The notes under the pieces are model-generated. The model was not told the origin of the DNA, ran no database searches, and saw only the letters and a list, made by a program, of their open reading frames with translations. Positions 12,318 through 24,633 of a DNA stretch of 64,000 nt are shown piece by piece. The translations under genes were made by a program, and so were the position numbers. The stretch's first letter is position 1, and every line of letters begins with the position of its first letter. The stretch is from Myxocyprinus asiaticus (lineage: Eukaryota > Chordata > Actinopteri > Cypriniformes > Catostomidae), in assembly GCF_019703515.2 (NCBI RefSeq), contig NC_059388.1, positions 1,129,501-1,193,500 of the forward strand. Reading direction: 5' to 3'.

Positions 12318-13174
12318 CACGGTTCACACGTGATGTTTCGCTGTGTTGAAGGTCCAATGGTCCATACCAGAAAATGAGTCGTAGCCCATGTTGTAAAAGT
12401 GGTAAGCGGGTTAGTCAAACACTACTCGCAAAATAAGAACAGCACAAAATGTCTGCTGTTACATTTTGCTTCTTATTTTTTGTGCTGTTCCATATGTTTC
12501 CAAAAAAAGTAAAGAGTAAAAAAGATTATATTCAGTTCTACAGACTTTGACCAATATTGCGTTGTCTATGATTTAAACCACCTCACAAACAGTCCTTAAT
12601 AAAAGACAGTCTAGTGATTCACAAACGCTCTGCGAACAGGTTCGCATGAATCAGAAGAATCGGTTCAAAAGGACGATTGGTTCGCGAACCACTAATTCTC
12701 AGAAGAAAGAATGAGTGGGAGGAGAAAAACATAAGATGAAAAATTGATAAGCGTTTTTTTCATGAGCATATACAAAGCTTAGGCAACACTGCAATATACA
12801 AAATACTGTAGATCATTCTTACAATCGAACAAATACATTATTCGTTCAAAACACACTGAATTTTAACATAATAATTCCTTCTAAATCTTAATACTATTGC
12901 CTAACAATAATAAAAAATAACAATTATTAATATTATTATACTCGAGTTGATTGCTTTCTGTCACTAATATTGCTGCATAATAATAGCTGATAAACAATTA
13001 TTATTATAGTTGAGTTAGTTGTGTGTGATGTTTGTATATGTGTGACAGTATTACATGTGTTTGTGTATCTTATCAGAAAATTCTGGAATATGTTTTGAAT
13101 GTTTTATCCTGAATATGTTTGCTAAGACAAACAGATTTGTTTGATTTATAATCTTCTGTTTTTCAAACTGATCT

Positions 13175-13228
<54 letters not shown>

Positions 13229-13330
13229 GGTCTCCTTACTGTCTGAATGTTATTATAAAATGAACTTTTACTGTACAATTTTGAGTTATAATTTTTTTTA
13301 AACATTATTATATATTTCTTTTCTGACTAA
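12072..13330. other. Intergenic; poly(A) run, repeated ACGAGTC/GAACCG motifs and (TA)n
   Basis: The stretch contains A-runs at 12,290-12,317 and a (TA)n array at about 13,179-13,225. Short sequences built from GAATCG, GAACGAGTC and GAACCG occur near 12,247-12,285 and 12,640-12,695; these are typical of a small non-autonomous DNA transposon, but its borders are not resolved. The promoter of the minus-strand gene must lie here, although no core motif stands out. Confidence 0.5.
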
Positions 13331-13774
13331 TAGACCTTTTTTCACAGACTGTGATGCTGCGTTTCTGCCTTGTTTACCAGCGTAAATCTAAAAAAAAAAA
13401 TTATATTATACATTTTTTAAATATTGAGTGTAAGTTTATAACGTTATTCTTTGTGTTATATTACCCTGGAATTAGTTTTAAAAATGAATTACCACAGCTG
13501 TGAGGGGGTTTCTGTTGCAGCTGCTGAGAGAGTGACAGTAAATTTGGCATCTTCTTCCGCTATGCTGTCTTAATCCACCGCTATATATTTTTTTCCTCTT
13601 CTGGAAAGTAATTCAAGTGTAATAGTGGATTTTTTCTTTTGGTCTTGGAACAAATGGGTAAGTGAAAATAAAATTTGCTGTGATCTCCCATGCACTCCCA
13701 TTCACCACAGTCGAAGTTTGCCCTGCAAACATTAACTTCCGTGTTCCAAAACCTGGAGTGTGAAAAAGGTCTAT
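13331..13774. mobile_element. MITE with TAGACCTTTTTTCACA-type ends
   Basis: The left end ATAGACCTTTTTTCACA is inverted at the right as TGTGAAAAAGGTCTAT, bounding about 445 bp with no coding capacity. This is a non-autonomous DNA transposon; its superfamily is not decided. Confidence 0.65.
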
Positions 13775-13852
13775 TGTACTAACAATTTTCAAGTATACAA
13801 ATTTATATTGGTGGAATATTCAGAGTCTATCTAGCAACACCCTACACTGAAA

Positions 13853-14491
13853 ACCCTAATAAGTTGACTTTACTCAATTGAATTGCATCTCAAACACTTG
13901 TGCAATTAAGTTCACTCAACTAAAGTTCATATAGAATTACCTTAGCTATTTAAATAAGGTTACTAGCAGCAAGTAGACTTAACTCAGATTTGCTAATTAA
14001 ATGTTGTTGTTTCAACTTAAGAATTTTGATTGAATGGACTCAAATGGAATTAATAACACAGCTCAAATAAAGAAGATTATAACTGATTGTAGGTCAGTCA
14101 TTAAATAAACTTATTTCACCACAGAAATGCATAGACACCTGTACTTCAGTTGCACATGCACATGGAGAACTGAGATAGTGTTAACTGGGTCCAACTTGAC
14201 CAAAGGGGACATCACTGAAACAACTATTTGCAACAAAACAACAAAAATAATACTACAAAAGCGCTAAAACCTCAATGAATTCTCAGTAACAATTATTTAA
14301 ATGCCCCCGTATTATTTTAACATCATAAAATTATTAAAATAATTTGTATTTAATAGTTTGCGTTAACACTTAAAATCTTAAGTCTATGGAGTTTTCAGAA
14401 AAATTTGTCGAAAGAACATAGATATTTGACTTATGAAAACCTGACATTTCAAGTAATGTTTAATTAAGACAACATTAGTGTTTACAGTGTA
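13853..14491. mobile_element. MITE with TACACTG...CAGTGTA ends
   Basis: The left end TACACTGAAAACCCTAAT is roughly inverted at the right (ATTAGTGTTTACAGTGTA). The interior is AT-rich and non-coding. It is inserted between CCTAGCAAC-type repeats (13,840 and 14,500). Confidence 0.6.
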
Positions 14492-15710
14492 GCAGCCACC
14501 TAGCAACTCCCTAGTAATGGCCTAGCAACCATTCTGGGGTGCGTTTTCCATTCAATGATGTAACTCACTGCTTAACCAACATAGTACAACGCATCGTTAG
14601 AGAAACTAACTAGATAGTTACGACTGTTTCCCGAAACCCTAGTAACTATGTCGCACATCCATCGTTCGAATCACATTGGTTCAATAATGTCGAGCTGTCG
14701 TTAATGACGTTACTCAGGGGGTGGAGTAATAACTTCTGCAGAGATCGAATGGAAATCAAATTATAACAGCTCATTTACATGGACAGAAAGCCGTTTATTG
14801 TGAAAAAACTGCTTGAGACACGAAATAGACATTTACGTTTATATGCACTTTGTAAGTGGAGTACTCTTTACTACAGTATACAAGCGGTTCGGTCAGTAAG
14901 CAGCTCCACAGCAATGTCATTTCCCCTCGACACTGCTGTTAATAACGAACATGGCATCTAAGGCTACTTCTGTTATTTTCTGTTCTCCGTTGTTTCGCTT
15001 TATTTTCATATTTCCTCTGTTGCTGGTGTGTTTTGTTTTCATTGCGACATGTCGCAGCATTGAGCTGCAATAGTGGGGTTTCCCTCTTACCTCACTTTAC
15101 CACACTTGAGCACATACACATGCACACTTTTAAAAAACCAATAAGAATGCCACTTTTATTCTTGACACAATGAGAGATATAGAATTAAATATATATGGAG
15201 TGAAAGAGACTGGCTGGGTCTGGCAAATGGGGCTCTGGTGAAGCTGTGTGGTGCTGCATGGCAAGAAACATACGATTTTCAACTTGCTTTTCAGTGACAG
15301 AGAAGTTAAAACACTTCACAATCTGAATTAAAATACAAAATATAATATCCCATTTGATGACCAAAAATACTCATTTTCATTTTTAAACGTGTTTTGCAAC
15401 ATGGCATTCATCCAGTAGTTTAAGATGTGGAAATGAACACATAATAGGTGATACTTGTGACTTGATGCATCACAGTAGCATGTCAGATCAAAATGTAAGC
15501 AATTATTCTGTGAATCATGTCTAGCATAAATCCCTGTCATCCCTTCATTACCAGAATAATGTCATTAATAAATTAAATAAGTATGATTATGAATCATATA
15601 GAATTAAATACAAACCTTTATTGTTTTGCAGTGGTGATGACCCACCATCACATACACAACAGTCAAGTAAATAAAGATTTTCTCAATACACAATATAATA
15701 CTTTTATATG

Positions 15711-16169
15711 TACATTACCATTCAAAAGTTTTGAAACACTTGCCTGAAATGTTTCTCATGATCTTAAAAACCTTTTGTTCTGAAGGCGTATGCTTCAAAG
15801 TTTGAAAAGCTTTTGAAATTGATGACTTGGACCGAATAATAAAGAAAAGCAGCCAATAAGTGCCCAACATAGATGGGAACTCCTTCAATATTGTTTAAAA
15901 AGCATCCCAGGGTGATACCTCAAGAAGTTGCTTGAGAAAATGTCAAGAGTACATGTCTGCAAATTCTAGACAAAGGGTGGCTACTTTGAAGATGCTCAAA
16001 TATAACACAGTTTTGATTTATTTTGGATTTTGTTTAGTCACAAAATCCAAAAGTAGTTCCATTTATGTTATTCCATAGTTTTGATGACTTTACTATTATT
16101 CTAAATGTGAAGAAAAACATTTATAATAAAGAATGAGTAAGTGACCCTAAACTTTTGACCGGTAGTGTA
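15711..16169. mobile_element. Tc1-type MITE
   Basis: The ends are inverted: TACATTACCATTCAAAAG at the left and CTTTTGACCGGTAGTGTA at the right, each starting or ending in TA. About 460 bp, non-coding. This matches the short Tc1/mariner-derived elements common in fish. A short (TA)n follows. Confidence 0.6.
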
Positions 16170-16577
16170 TATATATATATATATATATCCTTTATTTAAA
16201 TCCTCAGACAATTCTCAAGAGAGGCTTACTTCTCATTTCTCCCAAGCCACAGCATGAAACCAATAGAAAACAGCAAAAAGCCTATTTTAAAACCAAAAAC
16301 CCATTAACAGATGAATAGAATTACAGTATGAGAAACGTGATAATCAAATTAAACTGTGCCCTAATACTGTCGCAAATCATTGATGAATCACTCATGTTTA
16401 GCTAGTTAATTTAGAATGATTATTAGCCACCAAGGTGTTTCTATCCATCCCTCAGGTACTAATGACTCTCCTAATAAAAACAGTATTTATGCATGTTTCA
16501 AATGCTCAACAATGGTGGTTTAACAAAGTATTCTGATGCAAACTCAGGCAGTGTAAATAAATGCTTACAAAAGGACA

Positions 16578-17910
16578 ATGTTCACCCCGCTTGTCTCTCT
16601 ATCTGATGATGACATCATAAGAATATTCCGGCTTCCAAGGACCAAGATCCTTAAGAGGGCCACAAGAAGAAACTATGCCTTAAGTCTAGCAGTGCAGTTC
16701 TTAGCTGCAATGTGTTATTATGCTGTGGGAAGTTTTATGGAGGTGGTTAGTGATGGCCTGTGGCTCAGCAAGACTTAGGTCAGCAAGGCTGCGACAGTAG
16801 TAATACCTTTGCTGTTACAGCTTATGAACACCATGCTGACTTCCTCCTCAAGAAATCCAACTGGCCGGGGGCCTGGGTAGCTCAGTGGTAAAAGATGCTG
16901 GCTACCACCCCTGGAGTTTGCTAGTTCACTAGTTCGATTCCCAGGGCATGCTGAGTGACTCCAGCCAGGTCTCCTAAGCAACAAAATTGGCCCGGTTGCT
17001 AGGGAGGGTAGAGTCACATGGGGTAACCTCCTCATGATCGCTATAATGTGGTTCGTTCTCGGTGGGGTGCATGGTGAGTTGAGCGTGGTTGCCACGGTGG
17101 ATGGCGTGAAACCTCCACACGCACTATGTCTCCGTGGCAACGCGCACAACAAGCCACCTGATAAGATGCGCGGGTTGACGATCTCAGACACGGAGGCAAC
17201 TGGGATTCGTCCTCCACCACCCGGACTGAAGCGAATCACTACTCAACCACGAGGACTTAAAAGCACATTGGGTATTGGGAGAAAAAAAAAAGAAAAAAAA
17301 AAAGAAATCCAGCTGGCCAATCAACAGTTCCATAATGTTGCCAACATCCCCAGAGTGATTGCCATCATCGATGGCACCCTTATCCCAGTGGCAAGTCCTG
17401 TGGTGAATGAGGCCTTGTGCATTTGCAGGAAGGGATATCCAGCCATTAATGTTCAAGTATTGTGCGAACACCTGGGGGTCTTCACTGACATTGTGGCAAA
17501 ATGGCCTGGAAGCATACATGACTTTTTTAAATGGGCCAATTCAGCAATCTGGTGACAGCTGGATGCTTGGAGACAGTGGACATCCTCTTCACCCATACCT
17601 CTTGACACCTGTGCAGCATCCAGCCACCATTGCAGAGGAAAGGTTCAGTCAGGCCCATGAAAGGACACGCTCTGTAGTAGAGATATATAGGGCTATAGGA
17701 GTGTGGAAACAACGTTTTTGCTGCATCAGCAAGTCTAGTGGCGGCCTGAAGTTGAACTGCTCCAAAACCTGTGCTGTTGTAGTGGTTACTGCAATTCTCA
17801 ACAACATTGCAGTCATGGAAAATGTTCAACTTCCTGAGGAGGAAGAGGGGGTTTGTGCTGGTGCTGATGATGACAAAGATGATGTTGCCGATGATGATTT
17901 TTTTTTTTAA
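16578..17910 (+). pseudogene. Harbinger (HARBI1-like) transposase, broken
   Basis: DDE nuclease of the PIF/Harbinger superfamily. The N-terminal part (16,578-16,778) has the helix-rich FYAVGSF-like region and ends at a stop. The SINE then interrupts. After it, the nuclease domain resumes with IPRVIAIIDGTLIPV (first Asp), CRKGYPAINVQ and WPGSIHDFF (second Asp region), shifts frame near 17,550 into GDSGHPLHPYLLTP, and continues to the TRSVVE...WKQRFCCI block (catalytic Glu region). An acidic tail of Asp/Glu ends at 17,910. At least two frameshifts or stops and the SINE make it non-functional. Confidence 0.8.
16867..17301 (+). mobile_element. tRNA-derived SINE, full length with target duplication
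   Basis: The head is tRNA-like: GGCCTGGGTAGCTCAGTGG (A-box) and AGTTCGATTCCCAGGGC (B-box). An unrelated body of about 330 bp and an A/G-rich tail of A10GA10-type follow. It is flanked by a 17-bp duplication, AAGAAATCCAACTGGCC at 16,850-16,866 and a copy with one mismatch at 17,302-17,318. It inserted into the Harbinger transposase. This copy has a short extra duplication (TAGTTCAC) just before the B-box compared with the copy at 63,783. Confidence 0.85.
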
Positions 17911-18846
17911 ATACAGTTTGGTTACTGTATTTTCTATTATTTCATCTGACTGACATAACTTATGTTAATAAATATTTGTGTAACTGCCTACCTTGGTCTA
18001 TGTTTTGTTCCCCTGCAAACATTATTTGAAAGACTGCTGCAAACAAGAAGTATTTGTTTTCTATAACAAAGCTTATTGAGAATATTCCATATTCTATTAT
18101 ATTCTACTTCTGTGAACATGACACAATAAACCAAAAACCACTTACACAGACATGTAATCCCATACAGAAATCAGATATATGGCCATACATATATATTTCT
18201 GCAATTATTGTTCATTTATTTGGGCATATTGGCTATATAAATTATACTGTGATTTGGGAAACAATGTTTTACATATATGAAAGTGTAATATTTTAAAATG
18301 TGAATGAATGAATTTTACACTTACATAGCACTTTTCTGACACTACACTCAGATATGTTGAATATATGTACAGTACAGATAACTTTTTACAGTGAAAATCA
18401 CTAACATGCATACTGTGTTTTACATATATTGCCATATGTGAAATTTCTCTTTGGAAAATGTTGTAACAAAGATATTCACTTGTGAATAATAAAATGACTC
18501 GCGTGGAAACAAAGCCAATCCTGCATTCCAAACGGCATAATTAATGCCTTCGGAGGGCACTTCAAAGGGAAAACAATTGTGACAGTCATGCTGGAAGAGC
18601 GTTTCAAACAGAATTTCCAATAAAAATAACTTACAAAATTACTTGATATTTGAGCACCACAACTTCAAGCCTTTCAAAGCTCTCAGAGTGGATGGTGACG
18701 TCTTCGAAAGGAATAGGGCATATGGGTGATAAGTCTGAACAGAACACACCCCAGCCGCAGCAAAATCAATGATGTCAACATCGCAACATCGCAAACTAAC
18801 AAGGAACGTCTCGGTTACTGTCGTAACCTCCGTTACCTGATGGAAG

Positions 18847-19010
18847 GAACGAGACGTTGTGTTGATGTAGTGACACTAGAGGTCGATCTTGAGAGCCCGA
18901 GACACTTTCAGATCTTTGAGAAAAGGCCAATAAGAATTGCCGAGTAGAATTTGCAAGCCACTCCCCCGACATATGGGTATAAAAGGGAGGCTGGAATGCG
19001 GATTCATTCA
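18847..19010. repeat. DIRS copy 1, 3'-side inverted terminal repeat
   Basis: About 165 bp, complementary with few mismatches to 24,634-24,800. Shared blocks are ATGTAGTGACACTA, GAGAGCCCGAGACAC and GGGTATAAAAGGGAGG. Confidence 0.9.
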
Positions 19011-19094
19011 GGTTTACTGAGGATCCGAGACAAGGTCCCGACCATTACAGCAGTGTAGTTCAGCCTGTGGCAAGAGGGACACAACATTTCGTTT

Positions 19095-19193
19095 CCCTCC
19101 ATCAGGGAACGGAAGTTACGACAGTAACCGAGATGTTCCCCTTCTGTCACTCACTCGACGTTGTGTCTATGTAGTGACACTAGGGGTCCCTAT
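19095..19193. other. DIRS internal complementary region (ICR)
   Basis: The first half (ACGACAGTAACCGAGATG and neighbours) is the reverse complement of the extreme end at 18,802-18,848. The second half (TGTAGTGACACTAGGGGTC and neighbours) is the reverse complement of the other extreme end at about 24,755-24,805. This is the expected DIRS circle-junction template (established model). Confidence 0.85.
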
Positions 19194-19841
19194 ACGAAAT
19201 GCCACAATGGCTGAACTGTGATACGTGAACTGCCGATGCAGGTGTAGGCAAGCTCATGTGAGCATAGGAACAGATGCACTCGGACTGCACGTAGCCTCCC
19301 CAGACGCCCCAAAACGTCATGTAATTCCCAACAACCCTGAAGGGGGAAAGGAGACGCATCTAGTATGGGAGCAGCCGCGGCCTTTTCTCTCTACGTTTTT
19401 CTCTCCACAGAAAATTAGATTTGGCCGGGGCCTTTAAATGCTTATAAAATGCGCCGGGGAAGGTGTTCTTTTCCGTTCCTATTCTTTCAGGGGGAAAAGA
19501 CCCCGCAGAGGCCACACCCTGCCCTGAAGGGGAGGGTAAAAAAGTCGCGAATACGTCATATGGGCCTAAGGCCGCACATGGAAGAGGTGCGGCGGTAGGT
19601 CCTGCCCTTCATTGGGGAGGAGCTCTACAAACGCAGCGACCGGGGCAGAGAGTGCTCTGCCAAGGGAGACGCAGGTCTACCGAAAAAGGGAGACCGTACC
19701 GCGGAAGATACGCACGGCTTCACCTCGTGGAGGGAAAAGGCGCTATACACAAGCGGTACACCTGGCCAGCTGCCCCGCATAAAGAAACTTACCTGTTCGT
19801 ACCTGAAAGAACACGGGACGAAACCGCTCAACCCGGAGATT
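19194..19841 (-). other. DIRS copy 1 3' untranslated region
   Basis: Lies between the recombinase stop and the ICR. ORFs on either strand here have no counterpart in copy 2 and look fortuitous. Confidence 0.6.
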
Positions 19842-20740
19842 TTAAAATCTCGCGAAGGCATTGGGTGTTGCCCAGCCCACTGCTCTACAGATGTCTGCTA
19901 GAGAGGTGCCATTGGCCAGTGCCCACAAGGATGCCACACTCCTTGTGGAGTGTGCTCGAACCCACAAGGGGGCGGGCACGGACTGGGTCTGGTAGGCCAA
20001 AGCGATGGCGTCCACGATCCAATGGGCAAGCCTCTGTTCGGAGACAGCGTTCCCTTTCCGCTGTCCACTGAAGCAGACAAAGAGCTGCTCAGAGTGTCTA
20101 AAGCTCTGTGTGCGATCCAAGTAGATGTGCAAAGCACGCACTGGACACAGCATCGATAAGGCTGGGTCTGCCTCCTCCGGGGGCAGTGCTTGCAGGCTCA
20201 CCACCTGATCCCTAAAAGGGGTCACGGGAACCTTGGGCACATAGCCCGGTCGGGGTCTCAGGATCACGTGAGAGTCTTCCAGACCGAACTCTAGGCACTC
20301 TTCGCTGACAGAGAACACTTGCAGGTCCCCGACCCTCTTGATGGAAGTAAGTGCAGTCAGGAGGGCGGTCTTCAATGAGACGGCCTTTAACTCGACTGAC
20401 TCTAGGGGCTCGAAAGGCCTAAAAGGACCACGGAGAGGTCCCATGAGGGAAAGAGGCGCAGCCTAGGAGGGTTAAACCTCCTGGCGCCTCTCAGAAACCT
20501 GATGATCAGGTCATGCTTATCGAGAGACTTACCCTCAACAGCGTCGTGGTGTGCTGCTATAGCAGCTACATAGACCTTGAGAGTGGAGGGGGACAGCTGC
20601 CCGTCCAACTTCTCTTGCAGGAAGGAAACCACTGACCTGACTGCGCACCTCTGGGGGTCTTCGCTACGGGAAGAACACCACTTAGCGAAGATACGCCACT
20701 TCAGGGAATACAGCTGCCTTGTAGAAGGAGCTCTGGCCTG
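19842..20740 (-). pseudogene. DIRS copy 1 tyrosine recombinase, nucleophile lost
   Basis: Integrase-type recombinase that would insert the circular DNA copy. The N-terminal SAM-like part begins near APSTRQLYSLKW, and the catalytic part holds TSIKRVGDL (first Arg) and AHSTRSVAS (H-x-x-R). The frame shifts once, near 20,402-20,444. The last residues are NAFARF followed directly by a stop where copy 2 has FARFYNL. The codon for the presumed nucleophilic Tyr has become TAA. The protein would therefore be catalytically dead. Confidence 0.85.
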
Positions 20741-22630
20741 AGTGATCGTGTTAACCACTGCGGGTGGTAGACCAGTTAGGTCTTCCACGTCCCGTCCAGG
20801 GACCAGACATGGAGATTCCAGAAGTCTGGGCGTGGGTGCCAGAGGGTACCCTGTCCCTGAGAAAGAAGGTCCTTCCTCAGGCGAATTTGCCAGGGAGGTG
20901 CTGTTGCGAGGGGCGTGAGGTCCGAGAACCAGGTCTGGGTGGGCCAATACGGAGCCACGAGAATGACCTGCTCCTCGTGAGACCTCAGGCTCACTGAGGG
21001 GAGCTCCCGTCAGGGCATACCAGAGCGGGCAGTGGGAGGATTCCCGGGAGGCGAACAGGTCTACCTGTGCCTTGCTGAATCGACTCCAAATCAGCTGGAC
21101 CACCTGGGGGTGGAGTCTCCACTCTCCCCTGAGCATCATCTGCCACGACAGAGCATCTGCTGTGGCATTGAGGTTGCCAGGGATATGAGTGGCCCGCAGC
21201 GACCTGAGTCGCCGCTGACTCCAGAGGAGCAGGTGACGGGCGAGTTGCGATATGCAACGAGAGTGTAAACCACCTTGGTGGCTTATATAAGCCACTGTCA
21301 TCGTGTTGTCCGTCCGGACCAACATGTGCTTGCCCTGGATCAACAGCAATAGCCTCCGCAGGGTGAGCTGTACTGCCAGCAACTCGAGGCAGTTGATGTG
21401 CCAAAGCAGGCGAGGTCCTGTCCAGGAGCCAGCGGCTGCGTGCCCATTGCACATGGCACCCCAGCCTGTCTTGGAGGCATCCGTCGTAACCACGATGCGC
21501 CTGGACACTTGCTGTTTGGGGACTCCGGCCTGCAGGAACGCAAGGTCTGTCCAAGTGCTGAAAAGGCGGCGGCAGGCAGGCGTGAGAGCCACGCGATGTG
21601 TGCCGCGGCGCCATGCGTACCTTGGCACTCGGGTCTGGAGCCAGTGCTGTAGCAGTCTCATATGCATCAACCCGAGTGGCGTGACCACCGCTGAGGATGC
21701 CATATGCCCCTGGAGCCTCTGAAAGTACTTCAGTGGGACTGATATTTCCCGCCTGGATAAGTTCAGGCAGTTCAGCACCAACTGCGCATGCTCGCATGTG
21801 AGGCAGTTGACCAGAAGCCCTAAACAGCTGAGGTGAGTTAGCACCAGGTCCCTGTGTGCACACAGTAACTCTCGAGAGTGCGCTATAATCAGCCAGTCAT
21901 CGAGGTAATTGAGTATGCGAATGCCCACTTCCCTTAATGGGGCTGCCTCTGCGACCTTCGTGAAGATGCGAGGGGACAGGGACAAGCCGAAGGGGAGGAC
22001 CATGTACTGATATACCTGACCGTCGAACGCGAACCGTAGGAAGGGTCTGTGTTGAGGTAAAATCGAGACATGAAAGAACCAATCTTGATGCCGGACGCAC
22101 CTTAAAATGTGCTTTTTCATCAGCATCTTGAACGGGAGTCTGTGCAAGGCCCGGTTCAGAACTCACAGGTCCAAGATTGGCCGCAACCCACCGCCCTTCT
22201 TGGGAACGATGAAGTAAGGGCTGTAAAACCCCTGTCTCACCTCGGCTGGAGGGACAGGCTCTATCGCACCCTTCTGTAGGAGGACCGCGATCTCCGCCCG
22301 CAGGATGGCAGCACTCTCGTCCTTCACTGATGTGAAGAGAACGCCGTGGAACCGAGGCGGGCGCCTGGCGAATTGAATCACATAACCGAGTCGGATGGTT
22401 CTGGCCAGCCAGCACGATGGGTTGGAAAGCGATAGCCAAGCATCCAAACTCTGGGCAAGGGGCACTAACGGAAGGATCGCATCTGATGTTCCTGGGAGTG
22501 GTGCTCCGACCCGAGGCAGCCGTGCTGAGGGGACCCTCGAAGCACTTACGCCGGGCGCGCGGAGCAAGGTAAGGCGGGCCGGCGACTGAGTTTGTGTGAT
22601 GCAGCGGGGCACACGAAGGCGGGGAGCCAC
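20741..22630 (-). pseudogene. DIRS copy 1 reverse transcriptase-RNase H
   Basis: The RT starts within the open segment 22,630-22,163 (FYSPYFIVPKKGGGLRP), which ends in a stop, and continues from 22,147. Relative to copy 2, about nine codons are missing after HQDWF, including the motif A Asp (AVDLKD). The YLDD motif C (NYLDDWLII) is intact. RNase H shows TTDASKTGWG (first Asp), NCLELLAV (Glu), RTDNTMTVAY (Asp) and GNLNATADALS. The Gag-RT-RH-YR order fits the DIRS group. No methyltransferase-type domain was recognised. The motif A loss alone would abolish reverse transcription. Confidence 0.85.
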
Positions 22631-22639
22631 GTTCGTGAG

Positions 22640-24364
22640 GCCCAGGCTACAGGCGCTCGGTGTCCGGTAGCCATGGGGATGGGTCCGTGAGCACTGGCAG
22701 TATGTCCCAAGGAGTGAGGAAACTGCTCTTTTTTTGACATTGTGGGTACCGCAGCCCGTATGGGGTGTGGCGAACAGAAAAAGGGAACAAAAGATTTTCC
22801 TCCCGGCCCTCCACCGGGGGATGGAGTGGTCTGGCTACCAGCTCTGGAGTTCCCGCAGACGTCTCAATCCTCGGGTGTCCCATCTCAGGGGCGCTTGGCA
22901 GCCCTCCTGGGGTCTTCGTGGCCAGCCAAGAAGCAGGGGGTATCCCTCTCCTGTGGGGGACTCTACGCCGGGGCCGAGGGCTGGGCTCGGGCTGAGGCGG
23001 AGCCGGTTGAGATTGTGTCGCCGCAGGGGGACGCCCTCAGCAAACAAACGGGGTGCGCACTCTTGAGCCGCGTCGGGGCAAGATGTGCTGAATGGCCTCT
23101 GTCTGTTGCTTCACCGCTGAGAACTGCTGGGCGAAGTCCTCAACGGTGATGCCGAAGAGGCCGACCTGGGAGATGGGTGCGTTAAGGAACCGCGCCTTGT
23201 CCGCGTCCCTCATCTCGACCAGGTTCGGCCACAGGTGGCACACCTGGACCACAAGTGTGGCCATTGTCTGCCCGAGTGTGCACGCTGTGACCTTAGTCAC
23301 ACGGAGGGCGAGATCGGTCGCCGAGCGCAGCTCTTGTAGCACAACGGGATCAGAACTACCCTCATGTAGCTCTTTCAAAGCCTTGGCCTGATGGACCTGT
23401 AAGAGGGCCATGGTGTGCAGGGCAGAGGCAGCCTGACCGGCAGCGCTTTAGTCTTTAGTCACCAGAGACGACATCATCCTACAGGCTCGGGAAGGGAGTG
23501 CCGGGCGACACCGCCAGGTGGTGGCGCTCAGCGGGCACAGGTGTGCCGCAATCGCCTTATCAACCTGGGGTATCGCGGCATAACCCTTGGCCACCCCACC
23601 GTCAAGGGTAGTGAGAGCGGATGAACTGAAGGATTGGGTTCGGGCAGAGAAAGGTGCCCTCCACAATCACATCAGCTCGTTGTGCACTTCCGGGAAGAAG
23701 GGGGCTGGAGGGGGGGGCGTGGCCGCGAGCGGTGTGCAGAACCCAGAAACTAGTCGTCAAGCCACGAGTGCTCAGGGGCGGGTGGAGGGTTCCACTCAAG
23801 CCCAACACTCGCGGCAGCCCGGGAAAGCATGGCGGTCAGCTCCGCATCGGCCTCAGACTGGGCTGCCACACCCGAAGGCGGCAGCCCGGTCGAGTCCTCG
23901 GCGTCCAACATCACCAAGGCGCTCTCCGATGCAGCGATCGCCATCTCATCTGGCTCACGAGCTCCGAAAGAGACATTAGGCTGGCACTGAGGCTAGCTGC
24001 CTGACTCATCCCAGAACTGGACGGGTGCAAACGAGCATACCGGGGAGTGGGCAGTCCGTGGGTGATTTCCCGGTGGAACCGTACCCATTGAAGCCCCCGA
24101 ATCGCCGTCAGCGTCAACCAGGGTGGCCTCATACCCGTAGGTAGAAGGACCAGCGGGGGGGACAGCTGAAGTGGCTTTCCCTCGAAAGAAGGAAAGCCGC
24201 GACAGCAACATTGCCATGGTCATGTTCTCGCAATGAGAACATGAACCATCCACAAACGCTTCCTCAATGTGATTTTGGCCCAGGCACGTGAGGCAGTGAT
24301 CTTGACCGTCAGAGGCGGAGAGGTAACGACCGCATCCAGGAACTGCACAGAGACGGAAGGGCAT
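22640..24364 (-). pseudogene. DIRS copy 1 Gag-like ORF, fragmented
   Basis: ATG at 24,364 (MPFRLCAVPGCG) lies downstream of the terminal-repeat TATA box. The N-terminus has Cys/His pairs (CAVPGC, HCLTCLGQNH, GSCSHCENM), which suggests a metal-binding knuckle. The first open run ends near 23,993. Homologous text resumes in other frames at 23,944-23,750, 23,666-23,448 and 23,411-23,037 (LLQVHQAKALKELHEGS, RFLNAPISQVGLFG). Its role would be nucleocapsid-like, inferred from position. It is frameshifted several times. Confidence 0.75.
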
Positions 24365-24633
24365 CTTTAAAAAGACGCGTCTTTAAAAAGATGTTCAACG
24401 TCACTGTGCCTGCTCTAATAGAGGAAATATACTCTTTAGAGGAAATAAACTCTTTTAAAATGCTGTCGAAGCGCCCAGGGGCGTAGTCTGCAGTGGAGTG
24501 CAGAGTGGAGAGAAAGCCGCTGGAATGCGGCGTATATCCAACAGCACACGCTTCTGAAGAGGTGAATGGATCAGTAGTAGTATTCAGCTCACTGAAATAC
24601 AACCGCTCGGCTCCGAAGAAAAAATCTGAATGT

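Noticed and set aside
16867..16945. tRNA gene at the SINE head
   Set aside because: A- and B-box promoter elements are present but the sequence continues into the SINE body and does not fold as a complete tRNA; the copy at 63,783 is the same case.
19463..20071. 202-codon + strand ORF
   Set aside because: Lies antisense to the DIRS recombinase and its 3' UTR; no family resemblance and not conserved in copy 2.
20991..21863. 290-codon minus-strand ORF
   Set aside because: A shifted-frame shadow of the RT-RNase H reading frame; G+C-rich sequence keeps it open.
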